In this document: positions 44,500 to 54,828 of the stretch, in pieces
Numbering within the stretch: the stretch's first letter is position 1
Layout of the letters: every line of letters starts with the position of its first letter
DNA from: Pedobacter sp. PACM 27299
GTDB taxonomy: Bacteria > Bacteroidota > Bacteroidia > Sphingobacteriales > Sphingobacteriaceae
Length of the DNA stretch: 64,000 nucleotides
NCBI RefSeq assembly: GCF_001412655.1
Contig: NZ_CP012996.1
Span: 1,054,001 to 1,118,000 of the forward strand
Direction of reading: 5' to 3'
Notes under the pieces: generated by a model
What the model was told of the DNA's origin: nothing
The model's database searches: none
What the model saw: the letters and a program-made list of their open reading frames with translations, nothing else
Made by a program: the position numbers and the translations under genes

Positions 44500-44555
44500 G
44501 TGGTATGAATTATGTGGATAATTTTTTGTGGTAGAATGTGGTAAAAAGTGGTAGA
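44500..44555 (+). promoter_or_regulatory. MraZ operator: five GTGGT/A boxes
   Basis: GTGG(T/A) occurs at 44500, 44514, 44528, 44538 and 44548, all in the same direction. The last three are spaced exactly 10 bases apart and the first two gaps are 14. MraZ is known to bind tandem G-rich direct repeats of about 10-bp period upstream of its own gene and to repress the dcw cluster. The set ends 42 bases before the mraZ start. Confidence 0.75.
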
Positions 44556-44597
44556 AATATCTATTTTTACACTACATTATAAAGACCACATAAAGAA

Positions 44598-45071
44598 ATG
44601 GTTCAACTGTTAGGAGAGTTTGATTGTAAATTGGATGCGAAAGGCCGCTTGATGGTTCCTTCGTCTCTGAAAAAACAATTGCCTAATGTTGAGGTTGAGG
44701 GACTTGTGATCAATAGAGGTTTTGAAAAACACCTGGTGATCTACCCTAAAAAAGTATGGGAAGGAATAGTGGAAGAGTTGAGTAAGTTGAATCCATACGA
44801 ACAAAAAAACAGAGAATTTATTCGATACTTCACTCGCGGCGCTACGGAATTGACGTTGGATGCAGCTGGAAGGGTTAATTTACCTAAATCTTTATTGGAA
44901 TCTGTAGGCATTGAAATCAACACAGAGTTGGTTTTGGCTTGTCAGTTTGATAAGATTGAGGTATGGTCGAAAAAAGGATATGATGCTTTGTTTGATAATG
45001 AGCCAGCTGACTTTTCAAAACTTGCAGAAGAAGTAATGGGTAATAAAAATAGGAGGAGCGATGGAGAATAA
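44598..45071 (+). CDS. mraZ: MraZ transcriptional regulator of the dcw cluster
   Basis: A 157-residue DNA-binding protein with two SpoVT-AbrB-like halves, each marked by a DxxGR element (LDAKGRLMVPSSL and LDAAGRVNLPKSL). It forms a ring that binds repeated GTGG-type boxes. It is the first gene of the dcw cluster, and its 3' end overlaps rsmH by 11 bases. The boxes at 44500-44555 indicate autoregulation. Confidence 0.95.
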   Translation: MVQLLGEFDCKLDAKGRLMVPSSLKKQLPNVEVEGLVINRGFEKHLVIYPKKVWEGIVEELSKLNPYEQKNREFIRYFTRGATELTLDAAGRVNLPKSLLESVGIEINTELVLACQFDKIEVWSKKGYDALFDNEPADFSKLAEEVMGNKNRRSDGE

Positions 45072-45966
45072 TTACCACATTCCTGTCATGTTGAAAGAAT
45101 GTATCGATGGTTTGAATATCAAACCCGATGGCGTATATGTGGACGTTACCTTTGGTGGTGGCGGACATTCTAGAGAAATATTAAAGCATTTAGGAAAAGA
45201 CGGAGTGTTGATCGCCTTCGATCAGGATCCTGATGCACAGCGCAATAAAATTGATGACCCGCGTTTCATTTTTGTAGACCAGAACTTTGCCTTTATCAAA
45301 AATAACCTGCGTTTGCTAGGTTATAAAGCGGTAGATGGCATTTTAGCTGATCTAGGCGTTTCTTCACATCAGTTTGATGTTCCAGAGCGTGGTTTTTCTA
45401 CCAGATTTGAATCTGACCTGGATATGCGTATGGACAAACAAGGTGCGCTAACCGCTGCCGATGTGTTGAATACCTATGCAGAAGATAAACTACACAAGAT
45501 CTTCGGCATTTATGGAGAAGTGAAAAATGCAAAATCGCTGGCGCGTGCGGTTGTGACCGGTCGTGTAGAACAGCCTATTAAAACCCTTGCGGATTTTAAG
45601 AAAGCGGCTGGTGCTCATATCCCTAAAGGGAAGGAAAACAAGTACATGGCTCAGGTTTTTCAGGCTTTACGCATTGAAGTAAACAAAGAAATTGAAGTGT
45701 TAGAGAATTTTTTAATGCAAACAGCTGATATCCTGAAACCAGGTGGTCGTTTGGTGGTGATGTCTTACCATTCATTGGAAGATAGACCAGTTAAAAGTTT
45801 TCTGGCTAAAGGGAAGTTCAGAGGAGAGGTGGAGAAAGATTTTTATGGTAACGAAGAGAAACCATTTAAAGTCATCACTAGAAAAGCGGTGATTGCAGAC
45901 GACGAAGAGTTGGAACGCAATAGTCGCGCAAGGAGTGCGAAGCTCAGAATTGGAGAAAGATTATGA
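45061..45966 (+). CDS. rsmH: 16S rRNA (cytosine-1402-N4)-methyltransferase
   Basis: A 301-residue methyltransferase that modifies C1402 of 16S rRNA. The SAM motif DVTFGGGGHSREIL, the DLGVSSHQFD segment and the late SYHSLEDRPVK motif are all family markers. The start overlaps mraZ, and the stop overlaps the ftsL-like gene in ATGA. Order and length are as in other bacteria. Confidence 0.96.
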   Translation: MENNYHIPVMLKECIDGLNIKPDGVYVDVTFGGGGHSREILKHLGKDGVLIAFDQDPDAQRNKIDDPRFIFVDQNFAFIKNNLRLLGYKAVDGILADLGVSSHQFDVPERGFSTRFESDLDMRMDKQGALTAADVLNTYAEDKLHKIFGIYGEVKNAKSLARAVVTGRVEQPIKTLADFKKAAGAHIPKGKENKYMAQVFQALRIEVNKEIEVLENFLMQTADILKPGGRLVVMSYHSLEDRPVKSFLAKGKFRGEVEKDFYGNEEKPFKVITRKAVIADDEELERNSRARSAKLRIGERL

Positions 45967-46385
45967 ATAACCAGTTCAGGCAAAATATAGAAGAAGAGGA
46001 TGAACTGGGATCTGAAGAAATTCAGATTAAGAAACCCAGAAGGAAGAATAGGGAGCCTGAGAGTGGTAAAGCGTTCTTTAAGAAGTTATTTACCGAAGGG
46101 GTAGTAACCAAGGAAGCGGCAACAGATATGTTACCGTTTTTACTGTTTTTGTCGGTTTTGTGCATGCTTTACATCGCAAACAGTCACATGGCAGTGAAGA
46201 ACATCAGAAATATTGACAAGTTAAATAAAGAAGTAAAAGAGTTGAGCTGGGAATATAAATCGCTGAAAGCTGATTTAATGTTCAAAAGTAAGCTGACTGA
46301 AGTTGCTAAAAAAGTAGATACCCTGGGGATTAAGGAATTAACCGAACCCCCTAAAAAAATTGTTATAAACGCTAATGAACATTAG
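45963..46385 (+). CDS. ftsL: FtsL-like cell division protein
   Basis: A 140-residue bitopic membrane protein. A basic cytoplasmic N-terminus (about 1-58) is followed by one membrane helix (about 60-78) and a periplasmic coiled coil (LNKEVKELSWEYKSLKADLMFKS, with heptads). This is the FtsL design; sequence similarity in this family is poor, so the call leans on position between rsmH and ftsI and on topology. The protein should link FtsB/FtsQ to the FtsW/FtsI synthase. Confidence 0.88.
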   Translation: MNNQFRQNIEEEDELGSEEIQIKKPRRKNREPESGKAFFKKLFTEGVVTKEAATDMLPFLLFLSVLCMLYIANSHMAVKNIRNIDKLNKEVKELSWEYKSLKADLMFKSKLTEVAKKVDTLGIKELTEPPKKIVINANEH

Positions 46386-48477
46386 AGCAAACATATTATT
46401 ACGTGTTTATCTGTCATTCGGACTGATTGTACTGCTTGCCGTAGCAGTATTGGTCAGACTATGCGATGTACAATTTGTAGAGGGGCATAAGTGGCGTGCC
46501 ATGGCCGACAGCCTCTCTACTAAGTATATCAATGTAGAAGCGGCTCGTGGAAATATTTATTCTTCAGATGGAAGTCTGCTGGCGACCTCCATTCCTGAAT
46601 ATGAATTGAGAATGGATTTGTTTGCTGGTGGGATTGACGACAACAAGGTGTTCTTTGGAAAAGTAGATTCTTTAGCCATGAAATTATCGGAATTCTTTAA
46701 GGACAAAAGCCCTAAAGAATATTCGCGTTACCTGCGTTCAGCCAGACAGGATAGCTCACGTTACCTGCTGATCAAACGTAAAGTAGGGTACCAGGAATTG
46801 AAAATCATCAGAACGTTTCCGCTATATAATATCGGTAAATATTCAGGCGGTCTGATCGCGGTGCAGCAAAACAAAAGAATTAAGCCATTTAAGTTTCTGG
46901 CATCCAGAACGATCGGATACAAAAATGAGAATGTGGCCAATGGTGTAGGACTGGAAGGTGCTTATGGCAATTACATCAATGGTGAAAGTGGAAAAAGATT
47001 GGTACAGCGTATCGCCGGTGGCGTATGGATGCCGGTAAATGATGAAGCAGAGGTGGCTCCTAAAGAAGGTGCAGATATCATTTCTACCATAGACATTAAT
47101 ATGCAGGATTTAGCGCAAACCGCTTTGGAGAGACAGCTGAAATTAAGTGATGCAGACCATGGTACGGTGATCCTAATGGAGGTCAACACTGGTGAAGTGA
47201 GGGCAGTAGCCAATTATACCAGGGTATCAGAAGGGGTTTATGAAGAGAAATTTAACTATGCCATTGGCGGCAGTCAGGATCCAGGGTCTACTTTTAAACT
47301 GGCTTCATACATGGCATTGCTGGAAGATAAAAAAGTAGATACGAATACTTTGGTCGATACTGGTGATGGTTTTTACCGTGTTCCGGGACATACCATTAAA
47401 GATTCACATGGTGGTATTGGTGTGGTAACCGTGATGAAAGCATTTGAACAATCGGCAAATACAGCAGTTGCTAAACTGGTAAATACACATTACAAAGATA
47501 ATCCAGCTCAGTTCACGGATCATTTGTATGATATACACATGAATGAGAAATTACGTTTGCAGATTCCTGGTGAAGCAAAACCGGTCATTAAAAACCCTTC
47601 GAACAGAAGCTGGAATAAGAACCTGACGCTCGCGCAAATGGCTTATGGATATGAAATGCAAATAACGCCATTACAGATCTTGTCATTTTATAATGCAGTG
47701 GCTAATGATGGGAAATATATTTCACCAATTTTTGTAAAAGAAATCAGAAGACTGGGCAACCCTATTGAACAATTTCATGCAAGGGTCATCTCTGAACAGA
47801 TTTGTTCGCCGAAAACAGTAAAAAAACTTCAGGCTATGCTGGAAGCGGTAGTTACCAAAGGTACAGGGAAACTGATGAGCTCTCCATTTTATCGCGTTGC
47901 AGGGAAAACAGGAACAGCTCAGGTAGCTGATGGAAATAAAGGGTATAAAGCGAAGAGAAGTTACCAGGCTTCTTTCTGTGGATATTTTCCTGCCGATAAA
48001 CCTAAGTATTCAATTATGGTATCTATCAATGGACCAAAAAATGGATACTATGGCTCAACTGTAGCAGGACCGGTTTTTAAAGAAATTGCAGATCGCATTT
48101 ACGCAAGTGACATTGAGATGTATAATAATGTTCAGGATCACCTGGTAGGCAATACAAAAAATCCGGAAGCAAAGTCGGGACAAAGTAAAGCGGTAAAGAA
48201 AGTATACGGTGCTTTTGGGATCAAATCTTTATATGCAGCGAAGTCAGACTATTTCAATAGCGTGGATACCAATAATGGAGTTGCTTATGAAGAATATAAT
48301 TCCGTAAAAGGAGTGATGCCTAACGTAAATGGAATGGGACTGAAAGATGCCCTATTTCTTTTAGGAAATGCAGGTTTGAAAACAAGAGTGTTTGGAAGTG
48401 GAAAGGTGTTTAGTCAGTCGATTCCTTCCGGCAGTAAAATAGGTAGAGGATTAGGAGTAGATTTAGAATTAAGATAA
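46375..48477 (+). CDS. ftsI: Division-specific transpeptidase (PBP, FtsI/SpoVD type) with PASTA domain
   Basis: A 700-residue class B penicillin-binding protein. One N-terminal membrane helix (about 10-29) is followed by the dimerisation domain and the transpeptidase. The transpeptidase carries SxxK in PGSTFK, SxN in QSANTA and KTG in AGKTGTAQ. A single PASTA domain closes the protein (about 640-700, beginning VMPNVNGMGLKDAL). It crosslinks septal peptidoglycan in the periplasm. The start overlaps ftsL by 11 bases. The PASTA end is usual in Bacteroidota but absent from E. coli FtsI. Confidence 0.95.
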   Translation: MNIRANILLRVYLSFGLIVLLAVAVLVRLCDVQFVEGHKWRAMADSLSTKYINVEAARGNIYSSDGSLLATSIPEYELRMDLFAGGIDDNKVFFGKVDSLAMKLSEFFKDKSPKEYSRYLRSARQDSSRYLLIKRKVGYQELKIIRTFPLYNIGKYSGGLIAVQQNKRIKPFKFLASRTIGYKNENVANGVGLEGAYGNYINGESGKRLVQRIAGGVWMPVNDEAEVAPKEGADIISTIDINMQDLAQTALERQLKLSDADHGTVILMEVNTGEVRAVANYTRVSEGVYEEKFNYAIGGSQDPGSTFKLASYMALLEDKKVDTNTLVDTGDGFYRVPGHTIKDSHGGIGVVTVMKAFEQSANTAVAKLVNTHYKDNPAQFTDHLYDIHMNEKLRLQIPGEAKPVIKNPSNRSWNKNLTLAQMAYGYEMQITPLQILSFYNAVANDGKYISPIFVKEIRRLGNPIEQFHARVISEQICSPKTVKKLQAMLEAVVTKGTGKLMSSPFYRVAGKTGTAQVADGNKGYKAKRSYQASFCGYFPADKPKYSIMVSINGPKNGYYGSTVAGPVFKEIADRIYASDIEMYNNVQDHLVGNTKNPEAKSGQSKAVKKVYGAFGIKSLYAAKSDYFNSVDTNNGVAYEEYNSVKGVMPNVNGMGLKDALFLLGNAGLKTRVFGSGKVFSQSIPSGSKIGRGLGVDLELR

Positions 48478-48478
48478 T

Positions 48479-49936
48479 ATGCAATTACAAGACGTTTTAT
48501 ATGGAATCGCCATAACAAACCTGGTTGGGTCTACCAATAGGGAGATAACTGCGCTTGTTTTTGATTCCCGTCAGGTGATTAAAGATGCGGTGTTCTTTGC
48601 CATTAAAGGGACGCTTTCAGATGGTCATAAATATATTGAAAATACAATACAGGCAGGTGCTTCGGTAATTGTGTGTGAGCAAATTCCTGCGCAGACTGTT
48701 CCAGGAGTAGTTTATATACAGGTAGACAATAGTTCGGTCGCTTTAGGAGAAATGGCTGCTAATTATTATGGCAACCCTTCTTCGAAATTGAAATTGGTAG
48801 GCATTACCGGTACGAATGGTAAAACGACGATCGCAACGATCTTGTTTAAGCTTTTCCGTACGCTGGGTTACCATGTAGGATTGATTTCTACCGTACAGAA
48901 TCATATTGATGATGTGGTGATTCCGGCTACACATACGACACCAAACCCAATTGCCTTAAATGAATTGCTGCAGAAAATGATGGATGCTGGCTGTGAATAT
49001 TGCTTTATGGAAGTGAGTTCTCATGCGGTAGTGCAGCACCGTATCGAAGGTTTAGATTTTGTAGGCGGTGTGTTTTCGAACATTAGTCATGACCATTTAG
49101 ACTTCCATAAAACTTTCGACAATTACATTAAAGCTAAAAAAGCATTTTTTGATGGATTGCCTGCAGGGGCTTTTGCATTGACCAATCTGGATGATAGAAA
49201 CGGTATGGTGATGCTGCAGAATACCAAAGCCACCAAAATGACTTATGCCTTAAAACAGCTGGCTGATTTTAAAGCAAGAGTGGTAGAAAATAGCTTCAAT
49301 GGTTTACATCTGGAGATTGATCAGGCAGATGTATTCTTTAAACTGGTGGGTTCTTTCAACGCATACAACTTGCTTGCCGTTTACGGTACTGCAGTATTGT
49401 TAGGGGAAGATAAACTGGAAGCATTAACCGCGCTGAGCAACCTTACGGGAGCCGAAGGCAGGTTTGATTACATCACCTCGAGTAACCAGATCATCGGGAT
49501 TGTAGATTATGCACATACACCAGATGCAGTGCAGAATGTATTGAGTACCATTGCCGACATTAGAAAAGGCACAGAACAGGTGATTACGATCATCGGTTGT
49601 GGTGGTGATAGAGATAAAACAAAACGCCCGATTATGGCACAAGTGGCCTGCGATTGGAGTGATAAGGTGATCCTGACTTCGGACAATCCAAGGTCGGAAA
49701 ATCCGCAAACGATAGTAGAGGAAATGGAAAAGGGCGTATCGCCAACAAATAAGAGGAAGACGTTGAGTATAGTAGATAGAAGAGAAGCGATTAAAACGGC
49801 TTGCCATTTAGCAAAACCAGGAGATATTATCCTGCTGGCTGGAAAAGGGCATGAGAAGTATCAGGAAATCAATGGCGTGAGGTATCATTTCGATGATAAG
49901 GAAATATTAATGGAACAATTAAACTTGATCAGCTAA
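48479..49936 (+). CDS. murE: UDP-MurNAc-tripeptide synthetase, meso-DAP type
   Basis: A 485-residue Mur ligase adding the third amino acid to UDP-MurNAc-L-Ala-D-Glu. The ATP motif is [10 protein letters not shown], the central domain has THTTPNP and EVSSHAV, and the C-terminal domain has the DNPR motif ([10 protein letters not shown]), which marks ligases that add meso-diaminopimelate. This agrees with dapA at 62422. The stop and the start of mraY share a base. Confidence 0.96.
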   Translation: MQLQDVLYGIAITNLVGSTNREITALVFDSRQVIKDAVFFAIKGTLSDGHKYIENTIQAGASVIVCEQIPAQTVPGVVYIQVDNSSVALGEMAANYYGNPSSKLKLVGITGTNGKTTIATILFKLFRTLGYHVGLISTVQNHIDDVVIPATHTTPNPIALNELLQKMMDAGCEYCFMEVSSHAVVQHRIEGLDFVGGVFSNISHDHLDFHKTFDNYIKAKKAFFDGLPAGAFALTNLDDRNGMVMLQNTKATKMTYALKQLADFKARVVENSFNGLHLEIDQADVFFKLVGSFNAYNLLAVYGTAVLLGEDKLEALTALSNLTGAEGRFDYITSSNQIIGIVDYAHTPDAVQNVLSTIADIRKGTEQVITIIGCGGDRDKTKRPIMAQVACDWSDKVILTSDNPRSENPQTIVEEMEKGVSPTNKRKTLSIVDRREAIKTACHLAKPGDIILLAGKGHEKYQEINGVRYHFDDKEILMEQLNLIS

Positions 49937-51183
49937 TGTTATATTATTTATTCGAATACCTAAACGCACATTACGATTTCCCGGGATTGAGGCTGTTTCA
50001 ATACATCACTTTCCGTACTTCCTTAGCGATCATTATTTCCTTAATCATTACTACTGTTTTTGGCCGTGCCATTATCAACTATCTGCAGAAAATGCAGGTG
50101 GGGGAAACCGTAAGAAACCTGGGTTTAGAAGGACAAATGCAGAAACAAGGAACGCCAACAATGGGTGGAATCATGATCCTGTTAGGGATTTTGGTGCCTA
50201 CTTTATTACTGGCTAACCTTTCTAATATTTATGTATTGCTGATGATCATCACCACCGTTTGGATGGGAGTGATTGGCTTTGTAGATGATTATATCAAGGT
50301 TTTCAGAAAAAACAAAGAGGGTTTAGCAGGTAGGTTTAAGATTGTCGGACAAGTTGGTCTGGCTTTGATTATCGGATGGACGATGTATTTCAATCCTAAT
50401 ATTGTTGTACGTCAGACGGTGGATGAATCGGGTATTACCAATGCGACAGCACCAATGGTACTGCGACAAAAAGGAGAGAGTTTTTACTATACACAGGATG
50501 TAAAATCTACCTTGACGAATGTTCCTTTTTACAAAAATAATGAGTTTGATTATGCCAAAGTCCTGAAATTTTTAGGAGAAGGCTATGAGAAATATTCGGT
50601 GTTTGTATTCCTGTTTTTTGTAGTCATTATTGTGACTGCAGTATCCAATGGGGCAAATATTACAGATGGGATTGATGGATTAGCCACAGGGACCTCCGCG
50701 ATTATCGGGATTACCTTAGGCCTGCTGGCCTATGTATCGGGTAATACCGTGATTGCCGATTACCTGAACATCATGTATATCCCCAATTCAGGAGAGCTGA
50801 TGATCTTTGCGGGTGCTTTTGTTGGTGCTTGTGTTGGCTTTTTATGGTATAACTCGTACCCTGCACAGGTGTTTATGGGGGATACCGGAAGTTTGGCCAT
50901 CGGTGGTATTATCGCCGCTTTTGCGATCATGATCCGTAAAGAATTACTGATCCCGGTTTTATGTGGCGTATTCCTGATTGAGAACTTGTCGGTAATCATT
51001 CAGGTGAGCTATTTTAAATATACAAAAAAGCGGTTTGGAGAGGGCAAAAGGGTATTTTTGATGTCTCCTTTACACCACCACTATCAGAAAAAAGGATACC
51101 ATGAAGCTAAAATTGTGACACGGTTCTGGATCATTGGGATTTTATTGGCCATCATTACGATCATCACTTTAAAACTTCGATAA
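49936..51183 (+). CDS. mraY: Phospho-MurNAc-pentapeptide transferase
   Basis: A 415-residue, ten-helix inner-membrane enzyme that moves phospho-MurNAc-pentapeptide to undecaprenyl phosphate, giving lipid I. The acidic motifs are visible: [16 protein letters not shown] and [10 protein letters not shown], followed by [13 protein letters not shown]. It is about 55 residues longer than the E. coli protein because of an insertion at about 160-210 that is usual in Bacteroidota. It overlaps murD by one base. Confidence 0.96.
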   Translation: MLYYLFEYLNAHYDFPGLRLFQYITFRTSLAIIISLIITTVFGRAIINYLQKMQVGETVRNLGLEGQMQKQGTPTMGGIMILLGILVPTLLLANLSNIYVLLMIITTVWMGVIGFVDDYIKVFRKNKEGLAGRFKIVGQVGLALIIGWTMYFNPNIVVRQTVDESGITNATAPMVLRQKGESFYYTQDVKSTLTNVPFYKNNEFDYAKVLKFLGEGYEKYSVFVFLFFVVIIVTAVSNGANITDGIDGLATGTSAIIGITLGLLAYVSGNTVIADYLNIMYIPNSGELMIFAGAFVGACVGFLWYNSYPAQVFMGDTGSLAIGGIIAAFAIMIRKELLIPVLCGVFLIENLSVIIQVSYFKYTKKRFGEGKRVFLMSPLHHHYQKKGYHEAKIVTRFWIIGILLAIITIITLKLR

Positions 51184-52526
51184 TGGAAAAGCAAAGGATA
51201 GTCGTTTTAGGAGCCGGTGAAAGCGGTGTAGGTGCCGCAATGTTAGCACAGAAACAAGGATTTGATGTTTTTGTCTCTGATCTAGGTGCCATCCCTTCGC
51301 AGTACAAAGAACATTTGCAGGAACTGAATATCGCCTTTGAAGAAAAGCAGCATACAGCTGAACTGATCTTGAATGCGGTAGAGGTAGTGAAGAGTCCTGG
51401 AATTCCGGAAACTGCTCCAATGATTAAAGCATTGAAAGCAAAAGGCATATCAGTGATCTCGGAGATTGAATTTGCGAAAAGATATACTAAGGCAAAAACG
51501 ATCTGCATTACCGGGTCGAATGGTAAAACAACGACCTCCTTGTTGACGTACCACATTTTGAAAAATGCGGGATTGAACGTTGCCCTGGCAGGAAATATTG
51601 GGAATAGCTTTGCAGCATTAGTCGCAACGGCTGATTTTGACTATTACGTATTGGAAATTTCCAGCTTCATGTTGGACGATATGTATGAATTCAGAGCTGA
51701 TATCTCCATTTTATTAAACATTACGCCGGATCATTTGGACCGGTACGATTATAAACTGAGTAATTATGCAGCCTCAAAGTTGCGGATCACTCAAAATCAG
51801 CAGAGTGATGATGTTTTCATTTATTGTGCTGATGATGACGAGACTTTAAAAGCGATGAAGTCTGTCAAAATCAATTCAGGGATGCTGGCTTTTTCTATCC
51901 GTAAAAAGATTGAAAATGGCGCTTACCTGGAAGGCAATAACCTACACATCAACATTAACTTAAAAGAAGAATTAACCATGTCGATCACAGAATTAGCTTT
52001 ACAAGGCAAGCATAATGTTTATAATTCTATGGCTGCGGGCATAGTTGCGAAAATATTGGATATTAAAAATTCCGTGATTCGTGAGAGCATGAGTGACTTC
52101 AAGAATGTGGAACATCGTTTAGAACATGTCGGTAAAATTTCCGGTGTGGAGTATATCAATGATTCCAAGGCGACTAATGTGAACTCTACCTGGTATGCGC
52201 TGGAAAGTGTGAACCCTGGCGTGATCCTGATTATGGGTGGCGTAGATAAAGGCAATGACTATAGTATGCTGAAAGACCTGGTTCGTGAGAAAGTTAGGGC
52301 AATCGTGTGCTTAGGGAAAGACAATAAAAGGATTCATGAGGCTTTTGAAGATGATGTAGAAGTGATTGTCAATACCTTCTCCGCAAATGAAGCAGTTCAG
52401 GTGGCTTACCACTTGGCAAATAAAGGGAATACGGTGCTGTTGTCACCGGCCTGCGCAAGTTTTGATTTGTTCAAAAACTACGAAGACCGTGGCAATCAGT
52501 TTAAAATGGCTGTGAAAGAACTATAA
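51183..52526 (+). CDS. murD: UDP-MurNAc-L-alanine:D-glutamate ligase
   Basis: A 447-residue cytoplasmic Mur ligase that adds D-glutamate. The N-terminal Rossmann-like domain starts VVLGAGESGVGAA, the ATP loop is GSNGKTTT, and the central and C-terminal domains show NITPDHLDR, NDSKATN and LSPACASFD. The ftsW gene follows after three bases. Confidence 0.96.
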   Translation: MEKQRIVVLGAGESGVGAAMLAQKQGFDVFVSDLGAIPSQYKEHLQELNIAFEEKQHTAELILNAVEVVKSPGIPETAPMIKALKAKGISVISEIEFAKRYTKAKTICITGSNGKTTTSLLTYHILKNAGLNVALAGNIGNSFAALVATADFDYYVLEISSFMLDDMYEFRADISILLNITPDHLDRYDYKLSNYAASKLRITQNQQSDDVFIYCADDDETLKAMKSVKINSGMLAFSIRKKIENGAYLEGNNLHININLKEELTMSITELALQGKHNVYNSMAAGIVAKILDIKNSVIRESMSDFKNVEHRLEHVGKISGVEYINDSKATNVNSTWYALESVNPGVILIMGGVDKGNDYSMLKDLVREKVRAIVCLGKDNKRIHEAFEDDVEVIVNTFSANEAVQVAYHLANKGNTVLLSPACASFDLFKNYEDRGNQFKMAVKEL

Positions 52527-52529
52527 GTT

Positions 52530-53696
52530 ATGATCGCAATTAATCAGATTTTAGACAAGACAAAAGGAGATCGCTGGATATGGCTGATCATTATCCTTTT
52601 ATCGCTGATCTCTATACTTACCGTGTATAGTGCAACGGGAACGTATGCCTATAAAGTGAATAAGACCGTAGAAAAAGTTTTATTAACCAAACACCTGATC
52701 TTCGTGATCATGGGTATAGGGATGATCTATATCTCGCATTTACTGGATTATAAATATTACGCTGGGATTTCCAAAATCCTGATGATCATTACCATTCCAT
52801 TGCTATTCTATACTGCGGTATTTGGAGCGAATATCAATGATGCTTCGCGTTGGGTAAAGATTCCGGTAATTGGATTGACGTTCCAGACTTCCGATTTGGC
52901 AAAACTTGCGCTGATTACCTTTTTGGCAAGGATGCTGACGAAGAAGCAGGAAAATATTAAAGATGTAAAAGAAGCCTTTGTTCCGATTATGGGATCGGTA
53001 TGTGTGGTTTTTGTACTGATTGCCTGGGCGAATTTATCGACGGCAATTATGTTGTTTGGGGTGAGTATCCTTTTGTTAATTATCGGCAGGATCTCTATTA
53101 AACAAATCTCCATAGTTTGTGCCGGTGGTGCAGTTTTGCTATTGTTTATTGTGTTTTTAGGACCCAGAGCAGGAACGTATAAATCCAGGGTAAACTCATT
53201 CTTACATCCGGAGCTGCAAAATTCGGATAAGACCTATCAGGCAGATCAATCTAAAATCGCACTGGCAACAGGCGGTGTTTTTGGAAAAGGCCCCGGAAAT
53301 AGCACGCAAAGAAATTTCTTACCTCACCCATATTCGGATTTTATCTTCGCGATTATCGTGGAAGAATATGGTTTGCTGGGGGCGATGACGGTGATTGTGC
53401 TCTACCTGGTGCTGCTCTACCGATGTGTACGGATTGTGACGCAGAGTCCCAAGGCCTTCGGGGCCTTGCTGGCTGCGGGCTTAAGCTTTAGTCTGACCAT
53501 TCAGGCTTTTGCCAATATGGCCGTAGCCGTAGGTTTAGGTCCGGTTACCGGGGTACCTTTACCATTGGTCAGCATGGGGGGTACTTCCATGATTTTTACC
53601 AGTATCGCCTTTGGAATTATCCTGAGTGTGAGCAGAGATGTAGAAGAGAATAGTCATAAAAAAGTAGTGGTAGGTGAGATTCCTGCGATAGATTAA
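52530..53696 (+). CDS. ftsW: Septal peptidoglycan polymerase FtsW
   Basis: A 388-residue SEDS-family glycosyltransferase with about ten membrane helices that polymerises lipid II at the septum. Family landmarks include the DASRWVKI segment in the first half, the long periplasmic loop with YQADQSKIALATGGVFGKGPG (recognisable by QSKIA and GKGPG), and PHPYSDFIFAIIVEEYG with the catalytic region. It works with FtsI. The murG gene follows after four bases. Confidence 0.95.
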   Translation: MIAINQILDKTKGDRWIWLIIILLSLISILTVYSATGTYAYKVNKTVEKVLLTKHLIFVIMGIGMIYISHLLDYKYYAGISKILMIITIPLLFYTAVFGANINDASRWVKIPVIGLTFQTSDLAKLALITFLARMLTKKQENIKDVKEAFVPIMGSVCVVFVLIAWANLSTAIMLFGVSILLLIIGRISIKQISIVCAGGAVLLLFIVFLGPRAGTYKSRVNSFLHPELQNSDKTYQADQSKIALATGGVFGKGPGNSTQRNFLPHPYSDFIFAIIVEEYGLLGAMTVIVLYLVLLYRCVRIVTQSPKAFGALLAAGLSFSLTIQAFANMAVAVGLGPVTGVPLPLVSMGGTSMIFTSIAFGIILSVSRDVEENSHKKVVVGEIPAID

Positions 53697-53700
53697 GAAG

Positions 53701-54828
53701 ATGAAGAGAGCAACGAGAGTAATTATTTCAGGTGGTGGTACCGGCGGACATATTTTTCCGGCGATATCGATAGCGAATGCCTTAAAACGCATGGAGCCTA
53801 GCTGTGAGATTTTATTTGTCGGCGCAACAGGCAGAATGGAAATGGAAAAAGTTCCTGCTGCCGGATATAAGATCATTGGTTTAAACATCAGCGGTATACA
53901 AAGAGGCTCAATCGTAAAAAATTTAAGTTTGCCATTTAAAATGCTAGGAAGCATGCGTAAAGCCTTGCAGTTAATTGCTGATTTTAAACCTGATGTAGTG
54001 GTTGGTGTAGGTGGCTATGCTTCCGGACCCATCCTATTTGCTGCATCATTAAAAAATATCCCTTACCTGATTCAGGAGCAAAACTCCTATGCAGGGGTAA
54101 CCAATAAGTGGTTAGGGAAAAAAGCAGCGAAAGTATGTGTGGCTTTTGACGAGATGGATCAGTTTTTCCCAGCAGCGAATATCCTGAAAACAGGAAATCC
54201 AGTTAGGAAAGATGTGGTAGACATTGCGCATAAACATCATGCTGGCGCAGAATTGCTGAAACTGGACCCATTAAAGAAAACCATCCTGGTGACAGGTGGA
54301 AGTCTGGGTGCAGGTACCTTAAACAAAAGTATTGAAAAGCATTTACAAGACTTAATTGCTGAAGATGTTCAGGTGATCTGGCAGACGGGCAAGTTTTATT
54401 ATAAAGGGATTGTAGAGCGCTTAGGTTTGGATTACCATCCGAACGTATGTATTCTGGAGTTTCTGAATAAGATGGACATGGCTTATGCCGCTGCTGACCT
54501 GATCATTTCCAGAGCAGGAGCAGGCACTATTGCGGAGCTTTGCCTGATTAAAAAGCCAGTAATTCTGGTGCCTTCGCCAAATGTGGCAGAAGACCACCAG
54601 ACAAAAAATGCAATGGCATTGGTGAAGCACCATGCAGCGCTTTTAATTGCCGATCGCTCTGCGGAAGATACGCTGGTATCAGAAGCATTAATGTTATTAA
54701 AAGATAAAGATCGCTGTAAAATGCTTTCTGAAAATATAGGAAAAATGGCTTTGCCTGATGCGGATAACATCATTGCAGAAGAGGTGTTAATTTTAGCAGG
54801 GAAAGGAGGTTTACGTGAAGTTAGATAA
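53701..54828 (+). CDS. murG: Lipid II synthase, GT28 GlcNAc transferase
   Basis: A 375-residue membrane-associated glycosyltransferase that adds GlcNAc to lipid I. The N-terminal glycine loops are GGGTGGHIFPA and GVGGYASGP, and the C-terminal domain has the donor-binding SRAGAGTIAEL and EDHQTKNA segments. The 3' end overlaps murC by 14 bases and contains the murC ribosome-binding site. Confidence 0.96.
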   Translation: MKRATRVIISGGGTGGHIFPAISIANALKRMEPSCEILFVGATGRMEMEKVPAAGYKIIGLNISGIQRGSIVKNLSLPFKMLGSMRKALQLIADFKPDVVVGVGGYASGPILFAASLKNIPYLIQEQNSYAGVTNKWLGKKAAKVCVAFDEMDQFFPAANILKTGNPVRKDVVDIAHKHHAGAELLKLDPLKKTILVTGGSLGAGTLNKSIEKHLQDLIAEDVQVIWQTGKFYYKGIVERLGLDYHPNVCILEFLNKMDMAYAAADLIISRAGAGTIAELCLIKKPVILVPSPNVAEDHQTKNAMALVKHHAALLIADRSAEDTLVSEALMLLKDKDRCKMLSENIGKMALPDADNIIAEEVLILAGKGGLREVR

